This document shows positions 18,292 through 27,560 of a stretch of DNA of 64,000 bases, piece after piece. A program made the position numbers and the translations under genes. The notes beneath the pieces were generated by a model. It saw only the letters and a program-made list of their open reading frames with translations, ran no database searches and had not been told where the DNA came from. The DNA comes from Sphingobacteriia bacterium (GTDB lineage: Bacteria; Bacteroidota; Bacteroidia; Chitinophagales; Chitinophagaceae): the NCBI GenBank assembly GCA_017304675.1, contig JAFKLS010000017.1:62001-126000 (forward strand), in the 5' to 3' direction. Numbering within the stretch: position 1 is the first letter of the stretch; every line of letters begins with the position of its first letter.

Positions 18292-19479
18292 ATGCCAGCT
18301 TTTCTTTATATTATTTGGACGATTGTTCAATTGATCGTTGGGTTTAATTTGGTTTTTCCATTAATGCTTTATATAATCTATATAAGCAGAAAAGTTCTTC
18401 TCCTAAAAAAAACAGTCCCACATACACAAAAGCAGGAAGCTGATTATGCTATTATTGTAACCGCTTATGAACAAACACATACTTTGCCGGATGTAGTGAA
18501 TTCTTTATTGCAGTTGCATTATCATAATTATCTTATTTATGTTGTTGCAGATAACTGCGATGTTGCCAATCTGCAGTTTAACAACGAAAAAACTGTATTG
18601 TTACGCCCCGAAGAAACGCTTGCCAACAACATTAAATCCCATTTCTACGCTATTAACAGGTTTAAGAGGCCGCACGAAAGATTAACCATTATCGATAGCG
18701 ACAACTTAACTCATCCCGATTATTTAAACAATCTTAATAAAATGTTTGATAAGGGTTTTGAAGCTGTACAGGGAGAACGAAAAGCAAAAAACCTGAACAC
18801 AACTTTTGCCTGTTTAGATGCAGCCAGAGATCTATATTATCATTTTTACGATGGGAAAATCTTATTCGGTGCAGGTTCTTCTGCAACGCTTTCAGGTTCT
18901 GGCATGGCTTTTACGGTTGATCTGTACAAAGAATGCCTGCAGCAGTTAAACATCTCCGGAGCAGGGTTTGATAAGGTATTGCAAAAAGAGATTATTATTA
19001 GAAAAAAAAGAATTGCGTTTACCGGCAACGCAATTGTGTACGATGAAAAAACAACACATACCGATCAGCTCGTGAAGCAAAGAGCAAGATGGATTAATAC
19101 ATGGTTCAAGTATTTTTCGTACGGCTTTACTTTAATTGCCAGAGGAATTATAAATATTAATTGGAACCAGTTTTTATTCGGTCTTGTTTTGTTAAGGCCA
19201 CCCTTGTTTGTTTTTTTATTGTTATCAATAATATTCATGTGTGTAAATATTATTGTATCACCGGTTATTGCATTGTATTGGCTGGCAGCAATGGGTTTGT
19301 TTGTAGCGGGATTTGTTTGGGCACTAATGCGATCAGAAACAGATAAACGCATTTATGCTTCACTTATTAATATACCGAGGTTCATTTTTTACCAGGTAGT
19401 TTCTTTAACCAAAGCAAAGAAAGCCAATAAACTTTCAGTTGCTACCAAACATCATTATACAACAGAACAAAAGCAATAA
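18292..19479 (+). CDS. Membrane glycosyltransferase family 2
   Basis: A 395-residue GT2 enzyme with an N-terminal membrane helix (about 5-28), a catalytic GT-A domain with ADYAIIVTAYEQ at about 49-60, a DSD metal motif (TIIDSDNLTHPDYL near 140), and a late RARWINTW motif like the QxxRW acceptor motif of processive synthases. Two to three membrane helices follow (about 290-355). It sits 14 bp after the co-polymerase gene. The layout suits a polymerizing or membrane-bound transferase of the exopolysaccharide repeat unit; its sugar is unknown. Confidence 0.85.
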   Translation: MPAFLYIIWTIVQLIVGFNLVFPLMLYIIYISRKVLLLKKTVPHTQKQEADYAIIVTAYEQTHTLPDVVNSLLQLHYHNYLIYVVADNCDVANLQFNNEKTVLLRPEETLANNIKSHFYAINRFKRPHERLTIIDSDNLTHPDYLNNLNKMFDKGFEAVQGERKAKNLNTTFACLDAARDLYYHFYDGKILFGAGSSATLSGSGMAFTVDLYKECLQQLNISGAGFDKVLQKEIIIRKKRIAFTGNAIVYDEKTTHTDQLVKQRARWINTWFKYFSYGFTLIARGIININWNQFLFGLVLLRPPLFVFLLLSIIFMCVNIIVSPVIALYWLAAMGLFVAGFVWALMRSETDKRIYASLINIPRFIFYQVVSLTKAKKANKLSVATKHHYTTEQKQ

Positions 19480-19482
19480 GGT

Positions 19483-19638
19483 ATGAGGGTTAATCCAACT
19501 GCTGCTGAGAAAGAAGCAGTATTAAAAAAAGAAGCATCCGTAAAAACAGAAAGGCTAACCCGGCTTGCTGCAATAGCCTTATCTGCCCTGATCACTTTTT
19601 TCCTTTTCTTAAAAATGTTACTACCGGTTAGCGTATAA
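19483..19638 (+). CDS. Small single-pass membrane protein (51 residues) in the polysaccharide cluster
   Basis: A short reading frame translated directly from ATG 19483 to TAA 19636-19638. It begins MRVNPTAAEKEAVLKKEA, has a charged helix of about 27 residues, and then one hydrophobic helix (LAAIALSALITFFLFLKMLL). It fits the gap exactly: 3 bp after the previous stop, and the next ATG follows its stop with no gap. The spacing and the amphipathic-plus-membrane layout argue for a real gene. I do not recognise a family. A small adaptor for the Wzy/ligase downstream is a guess. Confidence 0.65.
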   Translation: MRVNPTAAEKEAVLKKEASVKTERLTRLAAIALSALITFFLFLKMLLPVSV

Positions 19639-21159
19639 ATGAATTTTTTAAAACCAAATATTAAACCGGCAATGCCCGTAATATCGGTTGTTAAAAACAA
19701 ACTGAAGCAATGGTTATTGATTAATAAGCTCAATAATATTCCCGGGATACTTTTTCTCATTATTGCTTCTACTCTCATTGCTGCCGGTGTTGCAAAATTC
19801 GGTTTTGTTTTCGGTGCTATGATATCTATACTGCTAATAGGTACCCCGTTAATTATCGGTCTTGTTATCTATCCGCAGTTCGGTATCATTATTTACCTGT
19901 CAATGGCCTTTATACTCATGTTCGTTTTACGGTTGGGTATTCCTTTTCCTTTGGGAACGCTGATGGATGGATTATTGGCCCTGTTTATACTTGGCCTCTT
20001 TATTCAACAAAAAAAATCTCCCGACTGGCAAATCTTTAAAAGCCCTGTTAGTACATGGATATTGACATGGATAGGCTATAATGTTATTGAATTTGTAAAT
20101 CCTGCAGCTGAATCGAGAATGGCATGGGTGTACACCATTAGAACATTGGCATTTGTTACCATGATGTATTTTATTTTTCTCTACAACATCAGAAGTAAAA
20201 AATTCATTAAACTCATTTTAAAATGGTGGATAGGTTTTATGGTGATTGCCGCAGTTTATGCACTAAAGCAGGAGTATTTTGGTTTTTTTGATTTTGAGGA
20301 AAAATACAATCACCAGGAAGGTGTACCCTTATTGCTTTTTATTGCAGGGCACTGGCGTAAATATTCTTTGTTTTCAGACCCTGTAACGTTTGCATATAAC
20401 ATGGCCATAGTAAGCTTGCTTTGCATTGCTCTGTTAACCGGGCCTATTAAAAAATGGCAAAGAATATTTTTAATCGGCACCATTATGTTGGTGTTAGTTA
20501 GTATGATCTATTCCGGTACAAGAGGCGCTTTCCCGTTGGTACCGGCAGGATTAATCATGTATGCCATTTTGAAGTTCAATAAAAAAATTATGATAGGGGC
20601 GGCTATTGGCGCTGTATTTATTGTTGGGTTAATCTTTATGCCTACCTCTAATCAAAATATCCTTCGCTTCCAATCTGCATTCAGGCCTAATGACGATGCA
20701 TCGTATAAAGTAAGAAAATACAACCAGGCAAGAATAAAACCTTTTATATGGTCTCATCCAATTGGTGGCGGGCTTGGTTCAACAGGAGAATGGGGTAAAA
20801 AATTTGCACCTAATTCTTACCTGGCCAGCTTTCCGCCGGATAGCGGTTATGTAAGAACTACTGTAGAGCTGGGTTATATCGGTCTCACTATTTTTTGCAT
20901 ATTAATGTTTGTAATTCTTAAAACAGGCATAAATCACTATTTCCTTATAAAAGATCCCGAGCTAAAGTCATATTGCCTTGCAATGGTGTTAATGGTGTTC
21001 ACCTGGAATATTGCTAATTTTCCGCAAGAAGCATTGGTGCAATATCCATCTAATGTAATTTTTTATTTAACTGTTGCGTTGATTAATGTAACTTATCGTT
21101 TAGACCGGCAGCAAACATCTGTTATACAAAATCCTTCCTATGGCATTACTCAAAAATAG
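19639..21159 (+). CDS. O-antigen ligase / polysaccharide polymerase (Wzy_C type)
   Basis: A 506-residue integral membrane protein with about ten or more hydrophobic helices and a large periplasmic loop (about residues 340-410). The loop contains IYSGTRGAFPLVPAGL before it and the Wzy_C-like HPIGGGLGSTGEWG segment within it, followed by NSYLASFPPDSGYVRTTVELG. This is the ligase/polymerase pattern for joining repeat units outside the inner membrane. Its last 20 bases overlap the start of the next glycosyltransferase. With Wzx at 23263 it completes a Wzx/Wzy route. Polymerase and ligase cannot be told apart by sequence. Confidence 0.87.
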   Translation: MNFLKPNIKPAMPVISVVKNKLKQWLLINKLNNIPGILFLIIASTLIAAGVAKFGFVFGAMISILLIGTPLIIGLVIYPQFGIIIYLSMAFILMFVLRLGIPFPLGTLMDGLLALFILGLFIQQKKSPDWQIFKSPVSTWILTWIGYNVIEFVNPAAESRMAWVYTIRTLAFVTMMYFIFLYNIRSKKFIKLILKWWIGFMVIAAVYALKQEYFGFFDFEEKYNHQEGVPLLLFIAGHWRKYSLFSDPVTFAYNMAIVSLLCIALLTGPIKKWQRIFLIGTIMLVLVSMIYSGTRGAFPLVPAGLIMYAILKFNKKIMIGAAIGAVFIVGLIFMPTSNQNILRFQSAFRPNDDASYKVRKYNQARIKPFIWSHPIGGGLGSTGEWGKKFAPNSYLASFPPDSGYVRTTVELGYIGLTIFCILMFVILKTGINHYFLIKDPELKSYCLAMVLMVFTWNIANFPQEALVQYPSNVIFYLTVALINVTYRLDRQQTSVIQNPSYGITQK

Positions 21160-22342
21160 AGATATCGTAATTGTAGGGCAGCAGCCCTGGGATGTTGAAA
21201 TAGGCAGTAACTGTAAAAATATAGCCGAAGAATTCAGCAAACACAATCGCGTATTGTATGTAAACAGCGCTTTAGACAGGATTACCTATTACAGGAATAA
21301 ACATGATGCGAAAGTGATCAGGCGAATGAATGTGATTAATGGGAAGGAAGACGGGCTGGTACCAGTTACAAATAATTTATGGACTTTATTTCCTAACAGG
21401 ATGATTGAATCCATTAACTGGATAAAGAATCAAACCGTTTTTGAATGGTTAAATAAAATAAACAATAAAAGATTTGCACAATCCATTACTCAGGCAATAC
21501 AACAGTTAGGGTTCAGCAATATCATTTTATTTAACGATAATGATATGTTTCGCTCTTATCACCTAAAACAATTATTAGCTCCTGCAGTAAGCATCTATTA
21601 TTCCAGAGATTATATGCTGGCAGTAGATTACTGGAAACAGCATGGCACTAAAATGGAGCCCGAACTAATTGCAAAGAGCAGCTTATGTGTTGCTAATTCC
21701 ACTTATCTGGCCAATTATTGTAAAAAATACAACCCATTATCATTTTATGTAGGCCAGGGTTGCGAATTAAATATGTTCATGCACATACAAGATCCTGAAA
21801 AGCCTAAAGATATTGCAGGTATCGCTGGCCCTGTTATTGGCTATGTTGGCGCCTTGCAAAGCCTTCGGCTAGACCTGAAGGTAATTGAACATATTTCTCT
21901 AACCCGCCCCGAATGGAGCATTATACTGGTAGGCCCGGAAGATCCTGTTTTTAAACAAAGTAACCTGCACCGGTTGCATAATGTATATTTTACAGGCCCC
22001 AAAGAACCACACCGGCTTCCTTCATATATCAATGCATTTGATGTTTGTATTAACCCGCAAATTGTTAACGAAGTAACCATTGGTAATTATCCCAGGAAAA
22101 TTGACGAGTACCTTGCTGTTGGCAAACCTGTTGTGGCAACAAGAACAGAAGCTATGAGCATTTTTAGCGGGCATACATACCTTGCCGGTAATAAAGAGGA
22201 ATATGTAAAGCTTATTGAACAAGCTTTACAGGAAAATAGCCCCGAAAAAATGCGCAGCAGAAAAGAATTCGCATCAACACATACATGGGAAAATAGTGTT
22301 GCTGCCATTTACAGTGCCATTGAAGTTTTTGAAAAGAAATAA
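21140..22342 (+). CDS. Glycosyltransferase (GT-B fold, family 4-like)
   Basis: A 400-residue soluble GT-B enzyme. It opens with KNRDIVIVGQQPWDVEIGSN, has an IAGPVIGYVGALQSLRLD segment near 228-245 at the donor domain, then IILVGPEDP and INPQIVNEVTIGNYPRKIDE, which ends in the acidic EX7E-like donor site, and YLAVGKPVVATRTEAM. These are common features of family 4 enzymes that use nucleotide sugars. Its ATG overlaps the ligase gene by 20 bp, so the two are probably translationally coupled. The specific sugar cannot be inferred. Confidence 0.87.
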   Translation: MALLKNRDIVIVGQQPWDVEIGSNCKNIAEEFSKHNRVLYVNSALDRITYYRNKHDAKVIRRMNVINGKEDGLVPVTNNLWTLFPNRMIESINWIKNQTVFEWLNKINNKRFAQSITQAIQQLGFSNIILFNDNDMFRSYHLKQLLAPAVSIYYSRDYMLAVDYWKQHGTKMEPELIAKSSLCVANSTYLANYCKKYNPLSFYVGQGCELNMFMHIQDPEKPKDIAGIAGPVIGYVGALQSLRLDLKVIEHISLTRPEWSIILVGPEDPVFKQSNLHRLHNVYFTGPKEPHRLPSYINAFDVCINPQIVNEVTIGNYPRKIDEYLAVGKPVVATRTEAMSIFSGHTYLAGNKEEYVKLIEQALQENSPEKMRSRKEFASTHTWENSVAAIYSAIEVFEKK

Positions 22343-22348
22343 TTGTGC

Positions 22349-23266
22349 ATGCAACAAGATCATCTATCGGCCAAATCATTAAACGTTGTTGTAACCTGCG
22401 ATAATCATTATATCGTTCTGCTTGCCGCTTTGATCAAATCCATTGAAACGAATCTTAACAAAAATTATAAGGTATCTCTTCATATCATTGAAGACAGGGT
22501 ATCTTCCGGCAATAAAAAAAAATTAGAACGTTCTATTAACAGCAACATTATCACCATTAACTGGTATAGGATGAAAACCATTCTGGCAGATAAGGAAAGT
22601 TTGCCTATTGATGGAAGCAGTTTTCCCCTCAATATTTATATGCGCCTGTTTATACCCTATTTCATACCGGAAGGAGTAGATAAAGTATTGTATTTAGATG
22701 TAGACATGATTGCAGAAACAGACATTAGCTTACTGGTAGAAACCAATATGCAAAACCATATTGTTGCTGCCGTTCAGGATCCAAGGGTATTACAGTTCGG
22801 CCATCATTGGGGCGGAGTTCCTAATTATCATGTTTTGGGATTTAAACCTAACACGCCATATTTTAATACCGGCCTTTTACTTATTAATATAGCAGCATGG
22901 AGAGCAAACAACATTACTGCAAAAGTGATTGATTGTATAAACCGTAATAAAAAATATGCTTTCTATCCTGATCAATATGGCTTAAATGTTGTGTTGGCCA
23001 ATCAATGGCTTTCATTAGATAGCAGGTGGAATTTTTTTTCAAGTGAAAAAGAGAGTAATCAGGCCTCAGCAGCTATTATTCATTTCATCGAAAGAAAACC
23101 TATTTACAGGTCTTATTATTTTAACGATGCATTTAAAGAGAAATTCTATCAATACCTTCAACAAACGGAATGGAAAAGTTTTCGCCCATTAGGTGAAATA
23201 AGAAGGTATTACAAGAAAATAAATAACATTGTTTATAAAAAACAATTCCAGTTAACACATTCATGA
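22349..23266 (+). CDS. Glycosyltransferase family 8
   Basis: A 305-residue retaining GT-A enzyme like LPS galactosyl/glucosyltransferases. It opens with LNVVVTCDNHYIVLLAALIKS, and the donor metal site is DVD in VLYLDVDMIAETD (about residue 115). A later NTGLLLINIAAWR motif and YPDQYGLNVVL are hallmarks of GT8. The first plausible ATG is 22349 (MQQDHLSAK); the open frame could extend to a TTG at 22343. It is followed by the flippase gene with an ATGA overlap. Confidence 0.92.
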   Translation: MQQDHLSAKSLNVVVTCDNHYIVLLAALIKSIETNLNKNYKVSLHIIEDRVSSGNKKKLERSINSNIITINWYRMKTILADKESLPIDGSSFPLNIYMRLFIPYFIPEGVDKVLYLDVDMIAETDISLLVETNMQNHIVAAVQDPRVLQFGHHWGGVPNYHVLGFKPNTPYFNTGLLLINIAAWRANNITAKVIDCINRNKKYAFYPDQYGLNVVLANQWLSLDSRWNFFSSEKESNQASAAIIHFIERKPIYRSYYFNDAFKEKFYQYLQQTEWKSFRPLGEIRRYYKKINNIVYKKQFQLTHS

Positions 23267-24609
23267 ATACAGGGCAACTCATACAAAAATTAAAAAACAA
23301 ACATTTCCTATCGCTTGCCGGCAATGGCTCTATGGCTGTTCTGGCCATGCTTACCGTTGCGCTTCTATATAGGAATTTACCGGTAAATTCCATGGGGGCA
23401 TGGGTGTTTTTTCAAACAGTGTTTGTTTTGTTAGATACTTTTAGAACAGGTTTTTTGCAAGTGGCGTTAATTAAGTTTTATACCGGCACAAGCGAACCCA
23501 AATCATCGCAGGTACTTGGCAGTGTTTGGTTTTTAGCATTAATGATCACCTTAGTATTATTACTCGTAAACATAGCCTTCCTGCCTTTTATGCATTTTAT
23601 TAAAAGCGAAGGGGTAGCTGTTTGTATACAATGGTTTGGCATTACTTTTTTGGCTACACTTCCCAACGCCATAGCTTCCTGGATATTGCAGTCTGATATG
23701 CGTTTCGACCGGCTATTACTTCTGCGTGTAATTACACAGGGCAGTTTTATTACTATGATCATTGCATTGATCTTTTCTAATAATATTAATTTAAACACAG
23801 TACTCTTAACCAATTTTATCTCTAATGCCCTGGTAAGCTTGTATTGCTTGTTGGCAGGCTGGTCTCGATTAAAAACTTTTTCAAAGAGAACAAAAGAAAC
23901 GATTTTAGAAATATTTCATTTTGGTAAATACAGTGTAGGAACTTCCATCAGTACAAATTTATTAAGAAGCTCAGATTCGTTCATCATCATGTTTATGCTG
24001 GGAGCTGCCGGGCCTGCAGCATTGGCCATGTATAATATACCAATGCGTTTAATGGAAATAATAGAAATACCATTAAGAAGTTTTTTAGCTACAGGAATGC
24101 CTTCGTTATCGCAGGCTTTTAATAAAAACAATAAGCAGGAAGTAGCGTTTATACTGCAAAAATATGCCGGTATGTTAACCCTGGTATTAATACCCGTTTC
24201 CATATTGGCCATTGCGTTGGCAGATGTTGCAATCATGCTTATTGGCGGCGGTAAATATACCGGCACTTATGCTGTGTCTGTATACCGCATATTTATGAGC
24301 TTTGCCTGTTTTTATCCAATAGACCGTTTTATTGGTGTAACATTAGATATCATTCACCAGCCGAGGATAAATTTTTATAAGGTATTGGTGATGCTGGCCA
24401 CCAATATTATTTTCGATTTTAGCGGGTTGTATTTATTTGGTAATGTTAACGGTGTAGCACTGGCAACTTTATTTACATTTATCTCCGGCGTTCTGTTTGG
24501 TTATTATTGGTTAAAAAAATACCTTGATTTTTCTATACGGGGCATTTTTAAAACAGGTTATATAGAGTTATTGTGGGTAGCAAAACAATTGAAGAATAAA
24601 TACAGATGA
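23263..24609 (+). CDS. Oligosaccharide flippase (Wzx-like, MATE/MVF superfamily)
   Basis: A 448-residue membrane protein with about 12 hydrophobic helices and no signal peptide. The N-terminus has LAGNGSMAVLAMLTVALLYR, and the C-terminal half has the polysaccharide biosynthesis protein pattern of paired helices with GGKYTGTYAVSVYRIF between them. Wzx proteins flip undecaprenyl-linked repeat units to the periplasm. Its ATG overlaps the preceding TGA and its stop overlaps the next ATG, so it belongs to a tightly coupled run of genes. Confidence 0.9.
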   Translation: MNTGQLIQKLKNKHFLSLAGNGSMAVLAMLTVALLYRNLPVNSMGAWVFFQTVFVLLDTFRTGFLQVALIKFYTGTSEPKSSQVLGSVWFLALMITLVLLLVNIAFLPFMHFIKSEGVAVCIQWFGITFLATLPNAIASWILQSDMRFDRLLLLRVITQGSFITMIIALIFSNNINLNTVLLTNFISNALVSLYCLLAGWSRLKTFSKRTKETILEIFHFGKYSVGTSISTNLLRSSDSFIIMFMLGAAGPAALAMYNIPMRLMEIIEIPLRSFLATGMPSLSQAFNKNNKQEVAFILQKYAGMLTLVLIPVSILAIALADVAIMLIGGGKYTGTYAVSVYRIFMSFACFYPIDRFIGVTLDIIHQPRINFYKVLVMLATNIIFDFSGLYLFGNVNGVALATLFTFISGVLFGYYWLKKYLDFSIRGIFKTGYIELLWVAKQLKNKYR

Positions 24610-25466
24610 GAATTGCCCACCTGATATTAACACATGGCGATCCGGCCCAACTGGAAAGATTGATTAATAAGATCAGTTATGCAGATGATTGTATTTACAT
24701 ACACGTTGATCTGAAAACGGATATCCATACATACCGGCACTTATTCAATAAACCACAAATCCATTTTATACAAAACAGGGTTAAGGTTTATTGGGGAACT
24801 TTCAGCATTGTTCAGGCAACAATTAATGCATTAACAGAAATACTTGAAAGCAGTGAATCATTCGATTTTCTTAACCTGTTAAGCAGCCAGGACTATCCGT
24901 TAAAAAGCAATAAAGAGATCCATGATTTTCTTGAAGCCAATAAAGAAAAAGCATTCATGGAATTTTACGATGTGTATTCAGGCTGGAAAGAAGCGATTCC
25001 AAGAATAGAAAAATATTTTTTAACAGAATACCATTTTAAAGGGAAACACCTGGTTGAAGGTTTATTGAATAAAATTCTTCCTAAAAGAAAGTTGCCGTAT
25101 CATTTAACTGCTGTTGGCAGGTCTCAATGGTTTACTATCCCGTATACACATGCTGCATTTATTGTTCAGTATATTAAAGAGCACAACAAGCTGATCCCTT
25201 TTTTTAAATTAACCTGGGGCAGCGATGAATTATTTTTTCAAACCATCTTATTCAATTCACCATTCAGAAACAAGATGATAAATAATAATGTGAGGTATAT
25301 TGATTGGTCTGATAAAAAAGCCAGCCCTAAAACATTAACACTGGCAGATGCAACCAAACTGCTGGAGTCAGGTAAATTGTATGCGAGAAAATTCAATATA
25401 ATTATCGATAGCAACGTTTTGGATTATATAGACGGACAGATACAATCACGCAGTAGCCTTCTTTAA
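24606..25466 (+). CDS. Core-2/I-branching enzyme-like glycosyltransferase (GT14)
   Basis: A 286-residue protein with the GT14 layout: MRIAHLILTHGDPAQLERLI at the start, CIYIHVDLKTD, YWGTFSIVQATINAL, NLLSSQDYPLKS, GRSQWFTIPY, and WGSDELFFQTIL. The bacterial members transfer N-acetylglucosamine or xylose-type residues; the exact linkage cannot be told. It starts inside the previous stop (ATGA). Its last 21 bases overlap the convergent ATP-grasp gene. Confidence 0.9.
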   Translation: MRIAHLILTHGDPAQLERLINKISYADDCIYIHVDLKTDIHTYRHLFNKPQIHFIQNRVKVYWGTFSIVQATINALTEILESSESFDFLNLLSSQDYPLKSNKEIHDFLEANKEKAFMEFYDVYSGWKEAIPRIEKYFLTEYHFKGKHLVEGLLNKILPKRKLPYHLTAVGRSQWFTIPYTHAAFIVQYIKEHNKLIPFFKLTWGSDELFFQTILFNSPFRNKMINNNVRYIDWSDKKASPKTLTLADATKLLESGKLYARKFNIIIDSNVLDYIDGQIQSRSSLL

Positions 25467-26591
25467 CCTGTTCAGTACTTTTTTAAAGAAAAGATCATAG
25501 AAAATATTACGCAGCAGTTTTTTATCGTAAAAAGGAATGAACTTCCAACAGCAGCCCTTATAATTAACGGCCCATGCCAAAAGATCTTTTATCCTTTTTT
25601 GTTTTATGCACCTTATAATATCCCTGTAAAAAATGGCCACTTCTTTTTCCGGCGTTTGCATAATAACCGGTTGTTGAGGCACTTTTTTTTCTGCAATCAA
25701 TTGTAATGCCTTAGAAAAATCATGGCCCGTAAGCCTGCCGGATGCCACCCATATATTAGGGCGTATGTCTACTTCCAGTAAATGATACGTATTGTTCTCA
25801 GCGGTATAGATATACTGAATACTGGCAAAGCCATGAATACCTAATGTTGTTCCAATTTTTTGCAGTTGGTTTTGCAATTGTGCATTTGTAAAATAAGTGC
25901 GCCGGGTGGTGAAATTAAAATTGGTATCAAAATAAGTTTTTACAAGCCCCGCATTATATTCTAATAATTCCCCTCTATAAAAAAGGGCTTCTACCCCAAT
26001 GTCATCCCCTTTAATAAACTCCTGAATAACCGTATCATAATCCATATTGCGTTTGTGCATATTTTCCAGGAACTCGGTTTCATTATTACACAACATAATA
26101 CCGCCCCCGCCCCAGCTCAAATCTTGCTTTAATAATACGGGAAAGCGAAGTTTTAAATCGGCAGCGTTGAACGAAGCATGTTTTTCACAAATAAGGTATT
26201 GAGGCGTATCTATGCCATATTGAATGCATAGTTCAGAAAGGCCGCGCTTCGATGCAAGTACTTTCCTATTCTCAATTTTTGTAAGCGGCATCATTTTATA
26301 GAATAACACTTCAGAGTCTATATGGTTATTCATAATGCTTAACAGCTTCTCGTCTCCCAGAATCACCCAATCATAACCTGCATCAGCATCCAATGCTTTA
26401 TTTATCAATTGTCGGGCAAAATCAGCTTCATTGTCCGGGCTTTCAAACCAACGGCTGTAATAACTGTTCTTGCGCATCCATGAGTTCTTTGAGCAAAAAA
26501 TATCTACCTCAAACCCGCCTTTATTAAAAACAAACGGAACTTCCATTAATGTATCCCAGTTAGAAAAATCAGCAATCAACACTTTCGGCAT
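25446..26591 (-). CDS. ATP-grasp domain protein in the polysaccharide cluster
   Basis: A 381-residue protein. The N-terminus MPKVLIADFSNWDTLMEVPF resembles the pre-ATP-grasp domain. The ATP-grasp core has FPVLLKQDLSWGGGGIMLCN (about 152-171, glycine-rich loop), VIQEFIKGDDIGVEALF, and YHLLEVDIRPNIWV (metal ligands Glu and Asn). Such ligases join a carboxylate to an amine or thiol, so it may decorate the polysaccharide with an amino acid or make an amide. That role is an inference. The start is ATG 26591; a TTG at 26597 is weaker. It is antisense to its neighbours and overlaps the GT14 gene end by 21 bp. Confidence 0.8.
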   Translation of the reverse strand: MPKVLIADFSNWDTLMEVPFVFNKGGFEVDIFCSKNSWMRKNSYYSRWFESPDNEADFARQLINKALDADAGYDWVILGDEKLLSIMNNHIDSEVLFYKMMPLTKIENRKVLASKRGLSELCIQYGIDTPQYLICEKHASFNAADLKLRFPVLLKQDLSWGGGGIMLCNNETEFLENMHKRNMDYDTVIQEFIKGDDIGVEALFYRGELLEYNAGLVKTYFDTNFNFTTRRTYFTNAQLQNQLQKIGTTLGIHGFASIQYIYTAENNTYHLLEVDIRPNIWVASGRLTGHDFSKALQLIAEKKVPQQPVIMQTPEKEVAIFYRDIIRCIKQKRIKDLLAWAVNYKGCCWKFIPFYDKKLLRNIFYDLFFKKVLNRLKKATA

Positions 26592-26636
26592 AAACAATAT
26601 TTGGTATTTTTAAAATTATTAAAATTGTATTAATCG

Positions 26637-27560
26637 TTGAAAAAAGTTTCTATTATAGCCGTTAACTATAATCACAGCCATATTACAGAAGAAATGCTGC
26701 ATTCTATATGGCAAACAAATACCTACCCTAATATTGAACTAATTGTTGTTGATAACGGAAGTAAAATTAACCCTGTTACCTCGTGGCAAGAACAATACCC
26801 GCTTGTTACATTTATACGAAGTGAAATAAATACCGGGTTTGCGGGGGGTAACAATATTGGCATAAACCGCTCTTGCGGAGATTATATTTTTTTGGTAAAT
26901 AATGATACTGAATTTACTCCGGGGCTTATAGAAACATTGGTGCACACATTGGAAAGTAATGAAAAAATAGGGATGGTATCTCCCAAAATAAAATATTTCG
27001 ATCAAAAAAACATATTACAATACGTTGGGTATACACCCATGAATTATTATACCGCAAGGAATAAGCAGGTAGGCTTAATGGAAGAAGACCACGGCCAGTA
27101 CGATTATATGGTAGCCCCTACCGGTTTTGCACATGGTGCTGCCATGATGCTTAAAAGAGATGTTATTATAAAAGCAGGCTTAATGGCTGAAAATTTTTTT
27201 CTCTATTACGAGGAAATGGATTGGTGCGACAGGATTAAACACTGCGGATTTGAAATCTGGGTGAATACCAATGCACTCATCTACCACAAAGAGTCTGTTT
27301 CTGTGGGCAAACGCAGCGCACTAAAGGAATTTTTTATGAACCGGAACAGGATATTGTTTGAAAGAAGAAATGCGCCTGCCTTTGCAAAATATATTTTCTT
27401 CATTCATTTTTGTTGTATTGTTACACCAAGAAATATTGTAACTTATATCAATAACAAAGAGTGGGCTTTTATTACGCTTCCTTTCAAAGCAATCTGGTGG
27501 AATATTACCAACTCTGTTAATAGCAATAAATTAGGGTTCAATTTAAATATTAAGAAATGA
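26637..27560 (+). CDS. Glycosyltransferase family 2 with TTG start
   Basis: A 307-residue rhamnosyl/glucosyl-type GT2. The catalytic start is KKVSIIAVNYNHSHITEEML, with NTGFAGGNNIGINRS (about 64-78) and VNNDTEFTPG (metal-binding DT region), and a later FLYYEEMDWCDR. The start codon appears to be TTG at 26637: a TAA stop lies two codons upstream in frame, and the first ATG would remove the nucleotide-binding strand. Its last bases overlap the next gene (ATGA). Confidence 0.9.
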   Translation: MKKVSIIAVNYNHSHITEEMLHSIWQTNTYPNIELIVVDNGSKINPVTSWQEQYPLVTFIRSEINTGFAGGNNIGINRSCGDYIFLVNNDTEFTPGLIETLVHTLESNEKIGMVSPKIKYFDQKNILQYVGYTPMNYYTARNKQVGLMEEDHGQYDYMVAPTGFAHGAAMMLKRDVIIKAGLMAENFFLYYEEMDWCDRIKHCGFEIWVNTNALIYHKESVSVGKRSALKEFFMNRNRILFERRNAPAFAKYIFFIHFCCIVTPRNIVTYINNKEWAFITLPFKAIWWNITNSVNSNKLGFNLNIKK

